From: Tomocerus qinae
Taxonomy: Eukaryota; Arthropoda; Collembola; Entomobryomorpha; Tomoceridae
Direction: 5' to 3'
Assembly (NCBI GenBank): GCA_020055645.1
Contig: CM034549.1
Coordinates: 2,976,001 to 3,040,000, forward strand
DNA: 64,000 nt
Shown here: one piece after another, positions 45,806-57,200 of the stretch
Numbering within the stretch: position 1 is the stretch's first letter
Layout: each line of letters begins with the position of its first letter
Made by a program: the position numbers and the translations under genes
Notes under the pieces: generated by a model
What the model saw: only the letters and a program-made list of their open reading frames with translations
Database searches by the model: none
What the model was told of the DNA's origin: nothing

Positions 45806-46839
45806 ATATCGGGGGACAAACTCTGGGACAAAAATATGAATTTTTGTCCCAGCAGTCCCGTCCCCATCTTAGATTCCTTGTATGCGTATTTCACATATTA
45901 TAGGCGTCTATTGTTCATTGGTGGAATTGGCGATGGTTAGGCAGTGTGTGCTGTCAAGTAGAAAAATAGTATATTTATATCAATATGGTTATGGGGTAGT
46001 TATGGGGCCAATGAGTCAAGTTGTACAGTGGATTATAAAAATTTAGCACATGCCCCGCTGCCCAGTGAGGATCGAGTTGGAGTGAGTGGAGTAGAGTATG
46101 GACAAAAGGGAACGAGAACCTGTATATTATTTATAATCGTACTTTGGCATTTAGGGACAAAAAACGAGGTGAGTCTCTTTTCGTTGGTGGATGCATTTTG
46201 CCTTTAGCCAATGGGATTGCAGATTTCCATGATTGCAATTGTTGCGTGTTCCATTGCATAGATTGCATCGTGAGTTTAATTTTTTCAAAATTTTACGTTA
46301 ATCTCTTACATCGTTAATTAAGTACTTCAAATTAATTTGGAAACTAAATGACTATCAATTTTTATGGTATCTCTATGATCATTCGAATGAAAATTAATGA
46401 GTTCCTTATACTGAATTTGGATATTGGTCATGAGCTGGGACGATCCGTCCCAGAGTTTGTCCGTATCATTTTAATGGTAATATAGAGTCCTTTCCTCACC
46501 TGTGTATCTACGATAAATGTATTGCTATAGAAATTAAGGTGGGGGTATTCCTAGTTACAGCTAGTTACACTGACTATCAAATTGGCCCTTAACTTTTTTT
46601 TAGCAAAGTCCCTAAGGATCTGAGACGACTGGTCATACACACATATAGTAATTTGGCATTAAATGGACATTAAAAAGTTTAATGGCGTTTCCTATAAATT
46701 GTTAGCGGATAGTATAAAATATTTCAATCCGCTTCTACCAAATTTGAGATTTTATAATAAAGCAAATTAAACCGGAAAATAACTATTAGACGATGGGAAA
46801 AAATCTATTTTGGCTTTTTATTCAATTTTATAGTCAAAT
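45806..46839. other. Flank of the Harbinger insertion, no gene
   Basis: This holds the resumed foldback sequence and its right arm, plus a paired CCAAT-type motif at 46181-46212. No coding region is recognised. Confidence 0.4.
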
Positions 46840-47125
46840 TTCCATTTTTTGATTTGCTTTAAATTTTGATAATCATTATTAACCGATTTTAATTTTCTGT
46901 AGATTTTAATACTCATAATCAATCAAGATTGAATATCTGTTGATTTTCATAGTCAAAATTAATCAATTTTGGTTTTCTGTTGATTTTCATAGTCAACATT
47001 AATCAGTTTTGATTTTCTGTTGATTTTCATAGTCAACATTAATCAATTTTGATTTTTGTGGATTTTTATAGTCAGCATTAATTAGTTTTGATTTTCTGTT
47101 GATTTTCATAGTCAGATAACAGATA
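46840..47125. repeat. 40-bp minisatellite
   Basis: About six or seven copies of a 40-bp unit built on TGATTTTCATAGTCAACATT and AATCAGTTTTGATTTTCTGT. Copies at 46941, 46981 and 47021 are exactly 40 bases apart; outer copies are more diverged. Confidence 0.85.
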
Positions 47126-47862
47126 ACATTTATAACAGAGAAAATTGCTAATTGGATCTTATTACAAGCAATATACATATAGCATTTGATTTGATAGAAA
47201 CTGGAAATATGATGAAGAAAATTATAAAATGAGGAAATATTCAGTAAAATAAAAAGTTTGTCTTAAAACGTACATTTTCGTATCTCGGTTCTGTGTTTAC
47301 GAAGATTCCTTCCAACTATGACAATGTATAACAAATAAGATTTACTTTAAAGTTTTAATCCACAAAATTACTTCCAACAATTCAACTATGTTCATGTGAA
47401 TGATGTTGCAATGAGATTCGGATTTAGTATTCATCCCATTATTCATTTCTTTGTCATGAGTGCATAGTATTTGCTATTGACGGTATTTGCTTCATTAAAT
47501 TCTACCCCTTAAAAAGCATTTTGGAAATCATATAGATTTATGAAAATGAAATCTGCAATTTCATTGGCTAGTGACAAAATATTTGGACCAATCAGAGAGA
47601 GGCAAAAATGTAGTCAAAAGTTGAATCACTATCACAACTCATGATTTGAACAGTACTGAATTTTGAAATGTCAATTAATTGGCAAGGCAGTTTTATCACT
47701 GTAGAAACACACAAATCTAAAAAGTGACGATATAGGATTGCATTGGTATGACCACGGTATGACACATGACGACAGAGTTAATAATGTTTTGTTTACTATG
47801 ACAATTACTACGACTTGTCAGTTAACCTTTCACAAAAAAACAGTCCATACCCGTCCGGATCC

Positions 47863-48967
47863 GGTTGGATTGCTTTAAAGGGGGCCACTTTTTTAAAGTC
47901 CGGCAGGTACCCCGTATCTCAGAATATTTAGACGTGACCCCCCAATGTTTCAATGGATCTTTGCCGGACATGAACTGGAGGGTCCGTTCCCACCCTCAAC
48001 TCCCCCCGGGGGGGTATGGGGCAAAGTGAGATTCCACCAGATTTTGATAGATATCGACTCCCTGAACAAAGTCCCGCCCACCCCCACCCCCTCCGACCCC
48101 CCCTTAGGGGGGTACTTTAAAAAATTTCATAATCTAAGCATAAATGACATGTATTGACTACTGGAAATGACTCAAGGAACCTTCCTACCCCACCCCCCAC
48201 CCAAGGGGGGTATGGGGCAAAATGAGATTCCACCAGATTTTGATAGATATCGACTCCCTGAACAAAGTCCCGCCCAACCCTACCCAACCTAATAATTTTC
48301 ATAAAAACTGTCAAAAGGTTACATTAGGTTTATTTTATTTAGGTCTGTCAAAAATCTGTATTTGTTTATTTTATTTAGTTTAGGTTAGGTTTATTTTATT
48401 TAGGTTAGGTTTATTTTATTTAGGGTAGGTTTATTTTATTTAGGTTATGTTTATTTTGTTTAGGTTATGTTTATTTTGTTTAGGTTAGGTTGTCGATATC
48501 TATCCAAATCTGGTCAAATCTCAATGTCCCCCAGAACCCCTTTGGGTGGGGGTGGGAGGGACTTTGTTCAGGGAGTCGATATCTATCAAAATCTGGTGGA
48601 ATCTCATTTTGCCCCATACCCCCCCTTGGGTGGGGGGTGGGGTAGGAAGGTTCCTTGAGTCATTTCCAGTAGTCAATACATGTCATTTATGCTTAGATTA
48701 TGAAATTTTTTAAAGTACCCCCCTAAGGGGGGTCGGAGGGGGTGGGGGTGGGCGGGACTTTGTTCAGGGAGTCGATATCTATCAAAATCTGGTGGAATCT
48801 CACTTTGCCCCATACCCCCCCGGGGGGGAGTTGAGGGTGGGAACGGACCCTCCAGTTCATGTCCGGCAAAGATCCATTGAAACATTGGGGGGTCACGTCT
48901 AAATATTCTGAGATACGGGGTACCTGCCGGACTTTAAAAAAGTGGCCCCCTTTAAAGCAATCCAACC
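47863..48967. repeat. 1.1-kb foldback with TTAGG-like minisatellite centre
   Basis: The arms are about 430-460 bp: left from 47863 (GGTTGGATTGCTTTAAAGGG), right ending 48967. They contain CCGTATCTCAGAATATTTAG, GATATCGACTCCCTGAACAA and several C/G runs. The centre (48330-48490) repeats TTTATTTTATTTAGGTTAGG, which includes TTAGGTTAGG. It is the same family as 59127-60106 in STEEP1 intron 1, which shares CCGTATCTCAGAATATTTAG and GAGATTCCACC. Non-coding. Confidence 0.85.
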
Positions 48968-49134
48968 TCCAGATCCTGTCAGTCCAGTCCAGATCCTGTC
49001 ACCCCATGGTGACTTTTCAAATCGAGGGGGACATGACAATCGCTTCTCATTGGTGGATGAAAATTTTTATTTTTATTGACCAATCAGAAGGCAGCATTAT
49101 CATTATCGTTACTTACTACTATCTATGAAATACT

Positions 49135-49448
49135 CAAGGCAAATAGACTGATTCCCGCCCCCTCCTCCCCCTCTCCCCTCCCCCTTCCCCGCATCAGGTG
49201 GGTTCAGTAGAGAAAGTCCCATAAGAGAGTTTGAGCTTTTATATGGGACTTTCTTTTGAAATTAGTCCCATTCCGGAGTCCCATTCTGGTCCCAGTAGTC
49301 ATCGATACCCACCCTTCAGGAGTAAATTGCAAGTCCCATATAAAAGTTCAAACTCTCTTATGGGACCTCCCTCTACTGAACCCACCTGATGCCAGGGAGG
49401 GGGAGGAGGGAAGGGGAGAAGGGGGCGGGAATCAGTCTATTTGCCTTG
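49135..49448. mobile_element. hAT-type MITE with 8-bp target-site duplication
   Basis: A 314-bp foldback begins CAAGGCAAATAGACTGATTC and ends with the complement. Both sides are flanked by GAAATACT (49127-49134 and 49449-49456). An 8-bp duplication and ends starting CA.GG fit the hAT superfamily. The arms of about 100 bp include purine/pyrimidine-only tracts (CCCCTCCTCCCCCTC type). No transposase. Confidence 0.85.
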
Positions 49449-49552
49449 GAAATACTATTATTATGCTAGAGTGTTTTATAGACAAGTTTTAACATAATAT
49501 ACATTATCGGCAAGTATTATCGGTAATTAAAGTATTGTCCTTTTATCTAAAG

Positions 49553-49860
49553 GTGATCCCCATCTAAAAGACACATTACATAGAAAGGATACAGCAGAAA
49601 ATTTGCACAGCAGGTATCTGTAACCAATACATTCCTATGGTAATTGCCATTTTTCGACTTTTAACATGTGAAGTGTCTGTCCGCCCGAACTGGCTCCGTG
49701 TAAATCACACGGAGCCACGGAGCCAGTTCGGGCGGACAGACCCTTCACATGTTAAAAGTCGAAAAATGGCAATTACCATAGGAATGTATTGGTTACAGAT
49801 ACCTGCTGTGCAAATTTTCTGCTGTATCCTTTCTATGTAATGTGTTATTAGATAGGATCA
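49553..49860. mobile_element. Long near-perfect palindromic element
   Basis: The arms are about 145 bp (ACACATTACATAGAAAGGAT..., GCAGGTATCTGTAACCAATA..., GTCCGCCCGAACTGGCTCCG) around a short centre CGTGTAAATCACACG. GGAGCCAC is duplicated on the right of the centre. This looks like a MITE, but no clear target duplication is seen. As RNA it would be a very stable hairpin. Confidence 0.75.
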
Positions 49861-50385
49861 ATCTTTGCGTGAAACCATAATACTAGACTAGATTAATTTT
49901 AATTTCTGTAAGGAGCAACTATAGATACTGATGATTTATAGCAACAAAATCTACACTAAGTCGTAGTATGTCCACTGTCTATTTTGCGTAATAATAACAT
50001 AATAATACTTGAGTCAACAGTTACTCCTTACAGCAAATAATTAAGATAATCTAGTCTATTATGATGTTTTCATATTTCGAAAGTTAGTTCAATAACATAT
50101 AGCTTGTACTTGTATCATTCATAGAGTTAAGTACGCAATGTAGTAAGTATATAGATTAGGATGGTGATAATAACGTTACATGCTATAAAAGTGTACAATA
50201 TCCCAGAAGTCCAATGTTGCAATAAATATTTCCCTTGGGAATGCTTTATGAAAATCATATAAAATTTTGAAATGAAATGCTGCGCTCTGATTGGTCAACA
50301 AAAAATTTCATCCACCAATGAGGAGCGATTTTCATGTCCCCCTCGATTTGAAAATAGTCACCATGGGGTGACAGGATCTGTACTT

Positions 50386-51283
50386 CAAAAAAATAAACAA
50401 TAATATACAATTTTGTACTTGCAAATCTAAATTGTTGATACGATACGAAAATATTGTTAACCCGGCAATACGATATACGATGCCCTATAGCAAGAGTAAA
50501 AAACTGAGGGCAGGGGGAATGGGAATGGATGAAGGTCAATAAATCGAGATTTTGTTGTTATGTATCGTCCCATTCCCATTATTAATTTCTCTTTCATTCG
50601 TGCAGTAATTTTTATTACTCGTCACTCGTAGCATATTCTCAAGACATCATTTGAATTTGCGGAATTTGCATATTAGAAATGGGATCGCGTATGACGAAAA
50701 ATGAGACCTTAAATATTATTATGCTTTGGTTGGTGTTGGTGGCAATATAATCATGGAATGTAATCAATGGAAGATTATTTCCACAAATAATTGGTCCGTG
50801 TGTAGGTTTGGAATTTGTTTTTTAGCTAAAATATGGATAACTGATCTAAAACGAAACCGAAAATAGAAACAATTCATGATCTGGATTTTAATGCAAGCGG
50901 CCGCGGGAAAACCAATACGGAAGACTTGCCGGGCATAGACCAATGAAGCTTATAATATAGTGCAGTGAAGAAAGTAAAAAACAATTTTAGTAGATATGAG
51001 GACTATAGACCAGGCTAAGGATTAAAAAATTAAGTAAGAAGGGGTAAAGACTATATACCTCGTATCGGTGGGTGGAATGGGTTTTGTTGCACAATTTACT
51101 TACAAATTAATTTCAAATTATTGACCCAAAAATCTTTGGATTTGTTCCTACAAGTGACAAGTAAAAATTACGAGTACATGTATGAGCCATTTAGTTTATT
51201 TACTATTGAAAGGAAATAATAATATTGTAGCAGACATACACATATTGAAAAAGTGTTTCATTTCCTCCACTTACAAAACAATT
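50386..51283. other. Upstream region of ITPA
   Basis: No gene is recognised. The promoter and 5' UTR of ITPA must be here. An in-frame upstream ATG at 51182 exists, but the residues it adds do not resemble the family. Confidence 0.4.
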
Positions 51284-54200
51284 ATGAGTTCGTGCAGGGA
51301 AACAAACGCTAAACCGAAACTCACTTTGGTTACCGGAAATTCCAATAAGCTGAGAGAAATCGTTCAGATTTTGGGAGATAGCTTTCCTTACGAGGTATTC
51401 ATAATCATTTTATTACGCAACAACCAACAATATAGTACACATCTTTTTACGTTAACACTGACTGTAACTTGGTGTTGGTCATTGGTAAATGATAGAGTAG
51501 GAAAGTAGGATAATGGATACTTACTAAAGAAATATTTTTGTAATTCATAGCTTATTAACAAAAATGAAGATTTGTCCGAGTATCAGGGAGATGCTGATTC
51601 CGTAAGCATTCAGAAATGCAAACAAGCCTATCAAGTAATTAAAGAACCGGTTATAATTGAAGACACATGTTTATGTTTCAACGCTTTTGGAGGATTGCCT
51701 GGACCTTACATTAAATGTAAATTCACTGAAAAACCTAATCATGACTTCCTGTATTCTATTCTTATTATTTCATAATAAGAGAACCAAGAGTCGTAGTCAA
51801 ATTTTTGAAAATCACCTTAGCTACTAGCTAATTTAAATTTAAAATCCCTCCCCTTCCATTTAGCATAAAACTGTACAATGTTATTATTACCTGGAAGTAA
51901 CAGTATCTAAGGTGATTTTCAAAGAATTTTATTGTTACATTACGCTAACATGTCCGTACAGAAAGGATAGGAGATTTATACTTGCTATCCTTCTAATGCT
52001 AGCAAAGTTTCCATAGGGTTAGATTTGTCGCCAAGTCAGTCTGTGTTAAAATTGCTTTAAACCTGTGAAAGCTATGTCACACCCTACTGCCCCGTACGAA
52101 AGTCATTTTGGATATGATCTCTAAGCTGTTTCCATAGGGCTGTAAAAAAACAGATCAAATTGGTCAATCTCCATTTAAGTTTACAAATTTGATCTGTATT
52201 TTACAGCCCTATGGAAACAGCTTAGAGATCATATCCAAAATGACTTTCGTACGGGGCAGTAGGGTGTGACCAAGGCAAATAGGGTGTGACATAGCTTTCA
52301 CAGGTTTAAAGCAATTTTAACACAGACTGACTTGGCGACAAATCTAACCCTATGGAAACTTTGCTAGCATTAGAAGGATAGCAAGTATAAATCTCCTATC
52401 CTTTCTGTACGGACATGTTAGCGTAATGTAACAATACTCAGACTCTTGATTCTCTTATTATGAAATAATAATAGCAAGATGCCTCGAATTTGTCACTCTA
52501 TAGTAGCACGTATTTTTTTAACATCATCTTGAAGAATAGAATACAGCAACGCGCGGCATATCCCTATGGAAAAATTAAAAAATGAAAAGTGGGCGGGAAA
52601 AGCGCGCCAATGACGTCATTGGCGAGTGGTTATTTACATAGAGATCCCCAAGGGGGGGGGGGGAATTAGTGATCGGCTGTAGTCATGTAATTTTTCCATA
52701 CATTTTCCCTTGTTCCGAACCCCCGATAAATCGAAAATAATATACCATTCCTTCTCAGTATATTTATTCTATCTTCCTTGGAATACAGTCTTGATTATCA
52801 AAAACTCTTTTATCGGGAAAAAACATTCGCAATCGCTACGTATTATAAACTACTAGCTGGTAAGCCCGTCCTACGACAGGGCTTTTTTTACAAAAAAACA
52901 AAGATTCAAATATGACTAATCTCAAGCTGAAGTGCCCTGATATTTCATACCAGCACAGTTTACTAAAAAATCTCGGCAAATCCTTACCCATTCAACCCAC
53001 AGCTAAAAATTATTTTTCATCGACATGCAGTATTCACTTACTTGACCCTTCCAAAATAACATAATTTTTTCATCGACATGTAGTTACCACTTCCTTGACC
53101 CTTCCAAAATAACATAATTGTTTCATCGACATATAGGTAGGGACTTCTCCGTCGCTTCCCAAATAACATTTTTTTTATCAATGTGTACTCCCTACCTCTC
53201 CGGAGCTTCCCAAATAACATAATTTTTTCATCGGCATGTAGTCCCCATCTCTCCGGAGCTTCCCAAATAACATAATTTTTTCATCGGCATGTAGTCCCCA
53301 CATCTCTGTCGCTTCCCAAATAACATAATTTTTTCATCAGCACGTAGTCCCCACATCTCTGTCGCTTCCCAAATAACAACTTTTTCATCGATATGTAGTT
53401 TCCACCTCCCCACCCCTTTAACATGATTTTTTAATCAATATGAGTGCGTATTTATCAAATGATCCGGGGTCTACACCCATGGCTTTAGAATGAATTCAAA
53501 AGTATCAGAAATCATGTCTAAAATCCCATAATCAACGAAAATGACGCTCGAAAAAATCCCAAAATTCGTGGGTCCCTTCCACAGACCAGGGGGCTTTAAC
53601 TTATGATGCAAATTACAGCCGAACCCTTTAAGCTAGGAAGTCGAAGTTTTTTAAAAAACTATAGAAAATGATTCCTGACGCCGGCAAGAAACCCATTTAA
53701 CACAATTTGAAACTTGAAATATAATAAATTTGAAACCCGGATCATTTGATAAATACGCACTCATATGTAGTCCCCACATCTCCACCGCTTCATAAAAAAT
53801 ATAATGTTTTCATCGACATGTAGTTTCCACCTCCCAACGCCTTCCAAAATAACAATGTTTTCATCGACATGAAGTATCCACCTCTACGTCCCTTCAAAAA
53901 TACCATAACATGTGGTTTTACTGCTTCTAGAAGTGTCAACATACGGTTTTAATGCTTTCGGAAGTGTCAACATAGGATTTTACTGCTTTTCGAAGTGTCA
54001 ACATATGGTTTTACTGCTTTCGGAAGTGTCAACATAGGGTTTTAATGCTTCTGGAAGTGTCGACATAGGGTTTTAATGCTTCTATAAACGTCAAATATGG
54101 TTTTACTGCCTGTAGAAGTGTCGACATAGGGCAACTGTGGGTGGACACACACAGACATAAATACAAACTCCCGGAAATTATAATATAGTGTAGTTAGGGA

Positions 54201-57200
54201 TAGTGCGAACTGTGAATGAATAGTATCTTTTATATCACACTTTTTAGGGTTTCTGCAAAACATTGGACCAGAAGGTTTACATAAAATGTTGCAAGGATTT
54301 GACGATCACTCGGGATATGCTTTGGCAACCCTTGCATTCTACGATGGCGAATCAGATGTAAAACTTTTCAAGGTAAGAAGACAGGGTTCAAATCTTACAT
54401 TTAAATTACTACAATACAATATTATATATATGTATTTTATTAATGTAAATCTAGTCAGGAGGAGTCTGAATACTTTTTGCTCCACCGTGCTCTATTTTCC
54501 CCTCAAATTTCGGAAGTATTACTACCACGTACTAACCGTTTTATATAGTATGCTTTTGTGCCAATTTATTCTGAAAAGGAGGGGTGGGATTTTAAACAAA
54601 AATACCTCGTAATTGGTTAGCATTGTCCCATCCTCGAAACTTCTTTTGTGCAGATAGGATAGGAAGCCTATCCCTTCAATACTATAGCTATGTTACCATC
54701 ATAGGGTTAGATTTGTCATCCGTCCGGTGTGTGTTAAAATTGATTTTAACGTGTGTTTCAGTACAATTTCAGTTTCAGTTTCCCACTCGAGTGGGACAGT
54801 TGTACTGAAACCCCGAGGGTCGGTTATCCTAGTTTAACTCGCTACGCACAGTTATACTAGTACAATGGCGCCCTTGCACAGAGAGTGCAGTTACATTACG
54901 ACATCACTATTGTCACCCAAGAGCAATACCCGACAGTCTCCAATCAATTGCATCCCACAAAAGACTTTCCGTTCCTTAGCTTTGTTAACAACCACATTTT
55001 GTTTCTAAGTAAAATGAGCCCAATCTTGGCCCAATCCCACATAATGTCGATAAAGAACCTATTCTTCGCAACAATTTAGCTACTCTGTCTGGGGTGACTA
55101 CAAAAATACGTTTTAAAGTTGATGCCGTCATTGGAAAATTCCTTCTTCATTTTCCATGGAATATTTTGGTTTCGACTTTCGAAAATAATTTGACCCTTAT
55201 TACTAACTACAAAGTATTGAGACTACTCAAACAATACCCAAGTAATTAATTTTGATTTTGAATTTTACCAAATATTCGCAAAATCTTTTGCGTTCAAATG
55301 AATATACAATACGTAAGAATATATATGCTGAAAATGCTTACAGATATGATATATTTCAACGCCAAATGCGACTGATTTTTGGTAATGGATAGATTCCAGT
55401 ATTTCTAAAACCGGTCAATATTTTATAATCTCTAACCTAATAAAATTTAAACAACCAAAAAATTATTGACTGTATTTTTTATTAGGTTATGTCAGAGAAA
55501 GACGAAAATAGTGACGGGTATCATATTAAGTGACTATGTATTGAAGACTAAATTTCTGATTTTTGCATTGGGAAAAGAACTCAAAAAAACTTGTATATGA
55601 TTTTTAATTGGAAAAAATTCAATTCGGGGTCGGACATTACATTTTATTCCCTTTGATAGATATATGTCCCCTTTTCCAATACTATTCCCGGAGATAATCT
55701 TTACTCCACATAAACATAAAGTGGGGCATGCGCATGGGATTCTTTCATTATTCTTGAATAAATGTTTGTATATATGTTCGTAATATTTTGTAATTAATGA
55801 GTAAGGGTAATATTTTGTAACTAGTTGAATCCTAGCACACAAAGTGTGCTAGAAAATGTTGCAATCAGTAAATTTCTAGCGACTGCGCATTGGCCCGAAT
55901 TTCATAGACCGTTGATTGGACTCAGTAGTCTAGTCCTTGCTCATTAATTACAATTACCCTTACTCATTAATTACAAAATATTACGGACATATATACAAAC
56001 ATTTATTCAAGAATAATGAAAGTATCCCATGCGCATGCCCCACTTTATGTTTATGTAGAGTAAAGATTAATGAGCAAGGACTAGACTACTGAGTCCAATC
56101 AACGGTTTATGAAATTCGGGCCAATGCACAGTCGCTAGAAATTTACTGATTGCAACATTTTCTAGCACACTTTGTGTGCTAGGATTCAACTAGTATAATA
56201 TAATATTACTTTTCAATAACAGCTATTTTTTATTTTATCAACTGGCCAAATTATTTAAAAGTATTGTTACCACAGCTCAACGTCTAAGTGGCAAGACAGG
56301 ATCCATTATCGTCATGTAAACAGTAAATTACTGATTTTTGTCGAAGTCAGAGCTGTCCCCGGTAAGGCTTATGTTAAATTGAAAACAACGTATGTGAGGC
56401 TGTCACAACGTCCTGCCCTGTGAGAAAGTCATTTTGGATATGATCTCTAGGCTGTTTCCATAGGGGTGTAAAAAACATATAAAATTGGTAAACTTAAATG
56501 GAGATTGACCAATTTGATCTGTTTTTCACACCCCTATTGAAACAGCCTAGAGATGATATCCAAAATGACTTTCTCACAGGGCAGGACGTTGTGACAGCCT
56601 CACATACGTTGTTTACACTTTAGCATAGGCCTTACGGCGGGCAGCTCTGACTTCGACAAAAGTCAATAATTTTACTGTTTATATGACGATAATGGATCCT
56701 GTCTTGCCCTGTACTTAGACGTTGAGCTGTGGTAACAATATACTTAGTAAACAATCTAAAATGAAAAGTGGGATTTTGGGGCAATTTTTTGACGACAGCT
56801 TACGTCACAAGTTAGGGGGTCGGGGGTTTTACCATGTATTTTGATAGGCATTTTCAGTGTCCTCAAAACAAAGTCAAAATATCTATGACTATGACTACAA
56901 AGCATGGACCGTGAGTTCCGGCCCACCGTCCCACTAGATGCTTGTTGACAGTGACGTCAGCTGCCGTCATTTTTGAAATACATGTAAAAGTATACTCTTT
57001 TCTCCGAACCTTTATCCCTACTTCTATTATCCTTGACACTTACCTATACGAATCTACGCAAATCTACGAAGGTAGCGGGTATCCACCTAGTAATTTGTCA
57101 CGGAAAAGCTTCTAAACATTTCTTTGACTAATACGAAAATGATTTTCATAATATACCTTTTATTGTAACAGGGTATAACAACAGGAAAAATAGTTAGCCC

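Larger units (their letters stand above)
42980..46540. repeat. Older foldback interrupted by the Harbinger transposon
   Basis: The left piece (42980-43026: AATTTCTATAG, then 17 bases, ATACACAGGTGGGGAAAGGA) continues after the transposon at 45803-45850 (GGACAAACTCTGGGAC). The right arm at about 46436-46540 is the complement of both pieces in the correct order: GGACAAACTCTGGGAC, then 25 bases, then AGGAAAGGAC, CACCTGTGTAT, CTATAGAAATT. The foldback was therefore present before the transposon jumped in. Its outer limits are uncertain. Confidence 0.65.
48975..50385. repeat. Inverted pair of about 120 bp flanking two smaller foldbacks
   Basis: CCTGTCACCCCATGGTGACT, TCAAATCGAGGGGGACATGA and TTGGTGGATGAAAATTTTT at 48975-49095 are repeated in inverse order and sense at 50275-50385. 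Together with the foldbacks at 49135 and 49553 between them, this is another nested arrangement in which two elements occupy the interior of an older one. Confidence 0.7.

Noticed and set aside
53038-53413. Minus-strand frames rich in DEK and MLFGK
   Set aside because: They arise from the 53-bp tandem array in ITPA intron 2 and break with each unit change.
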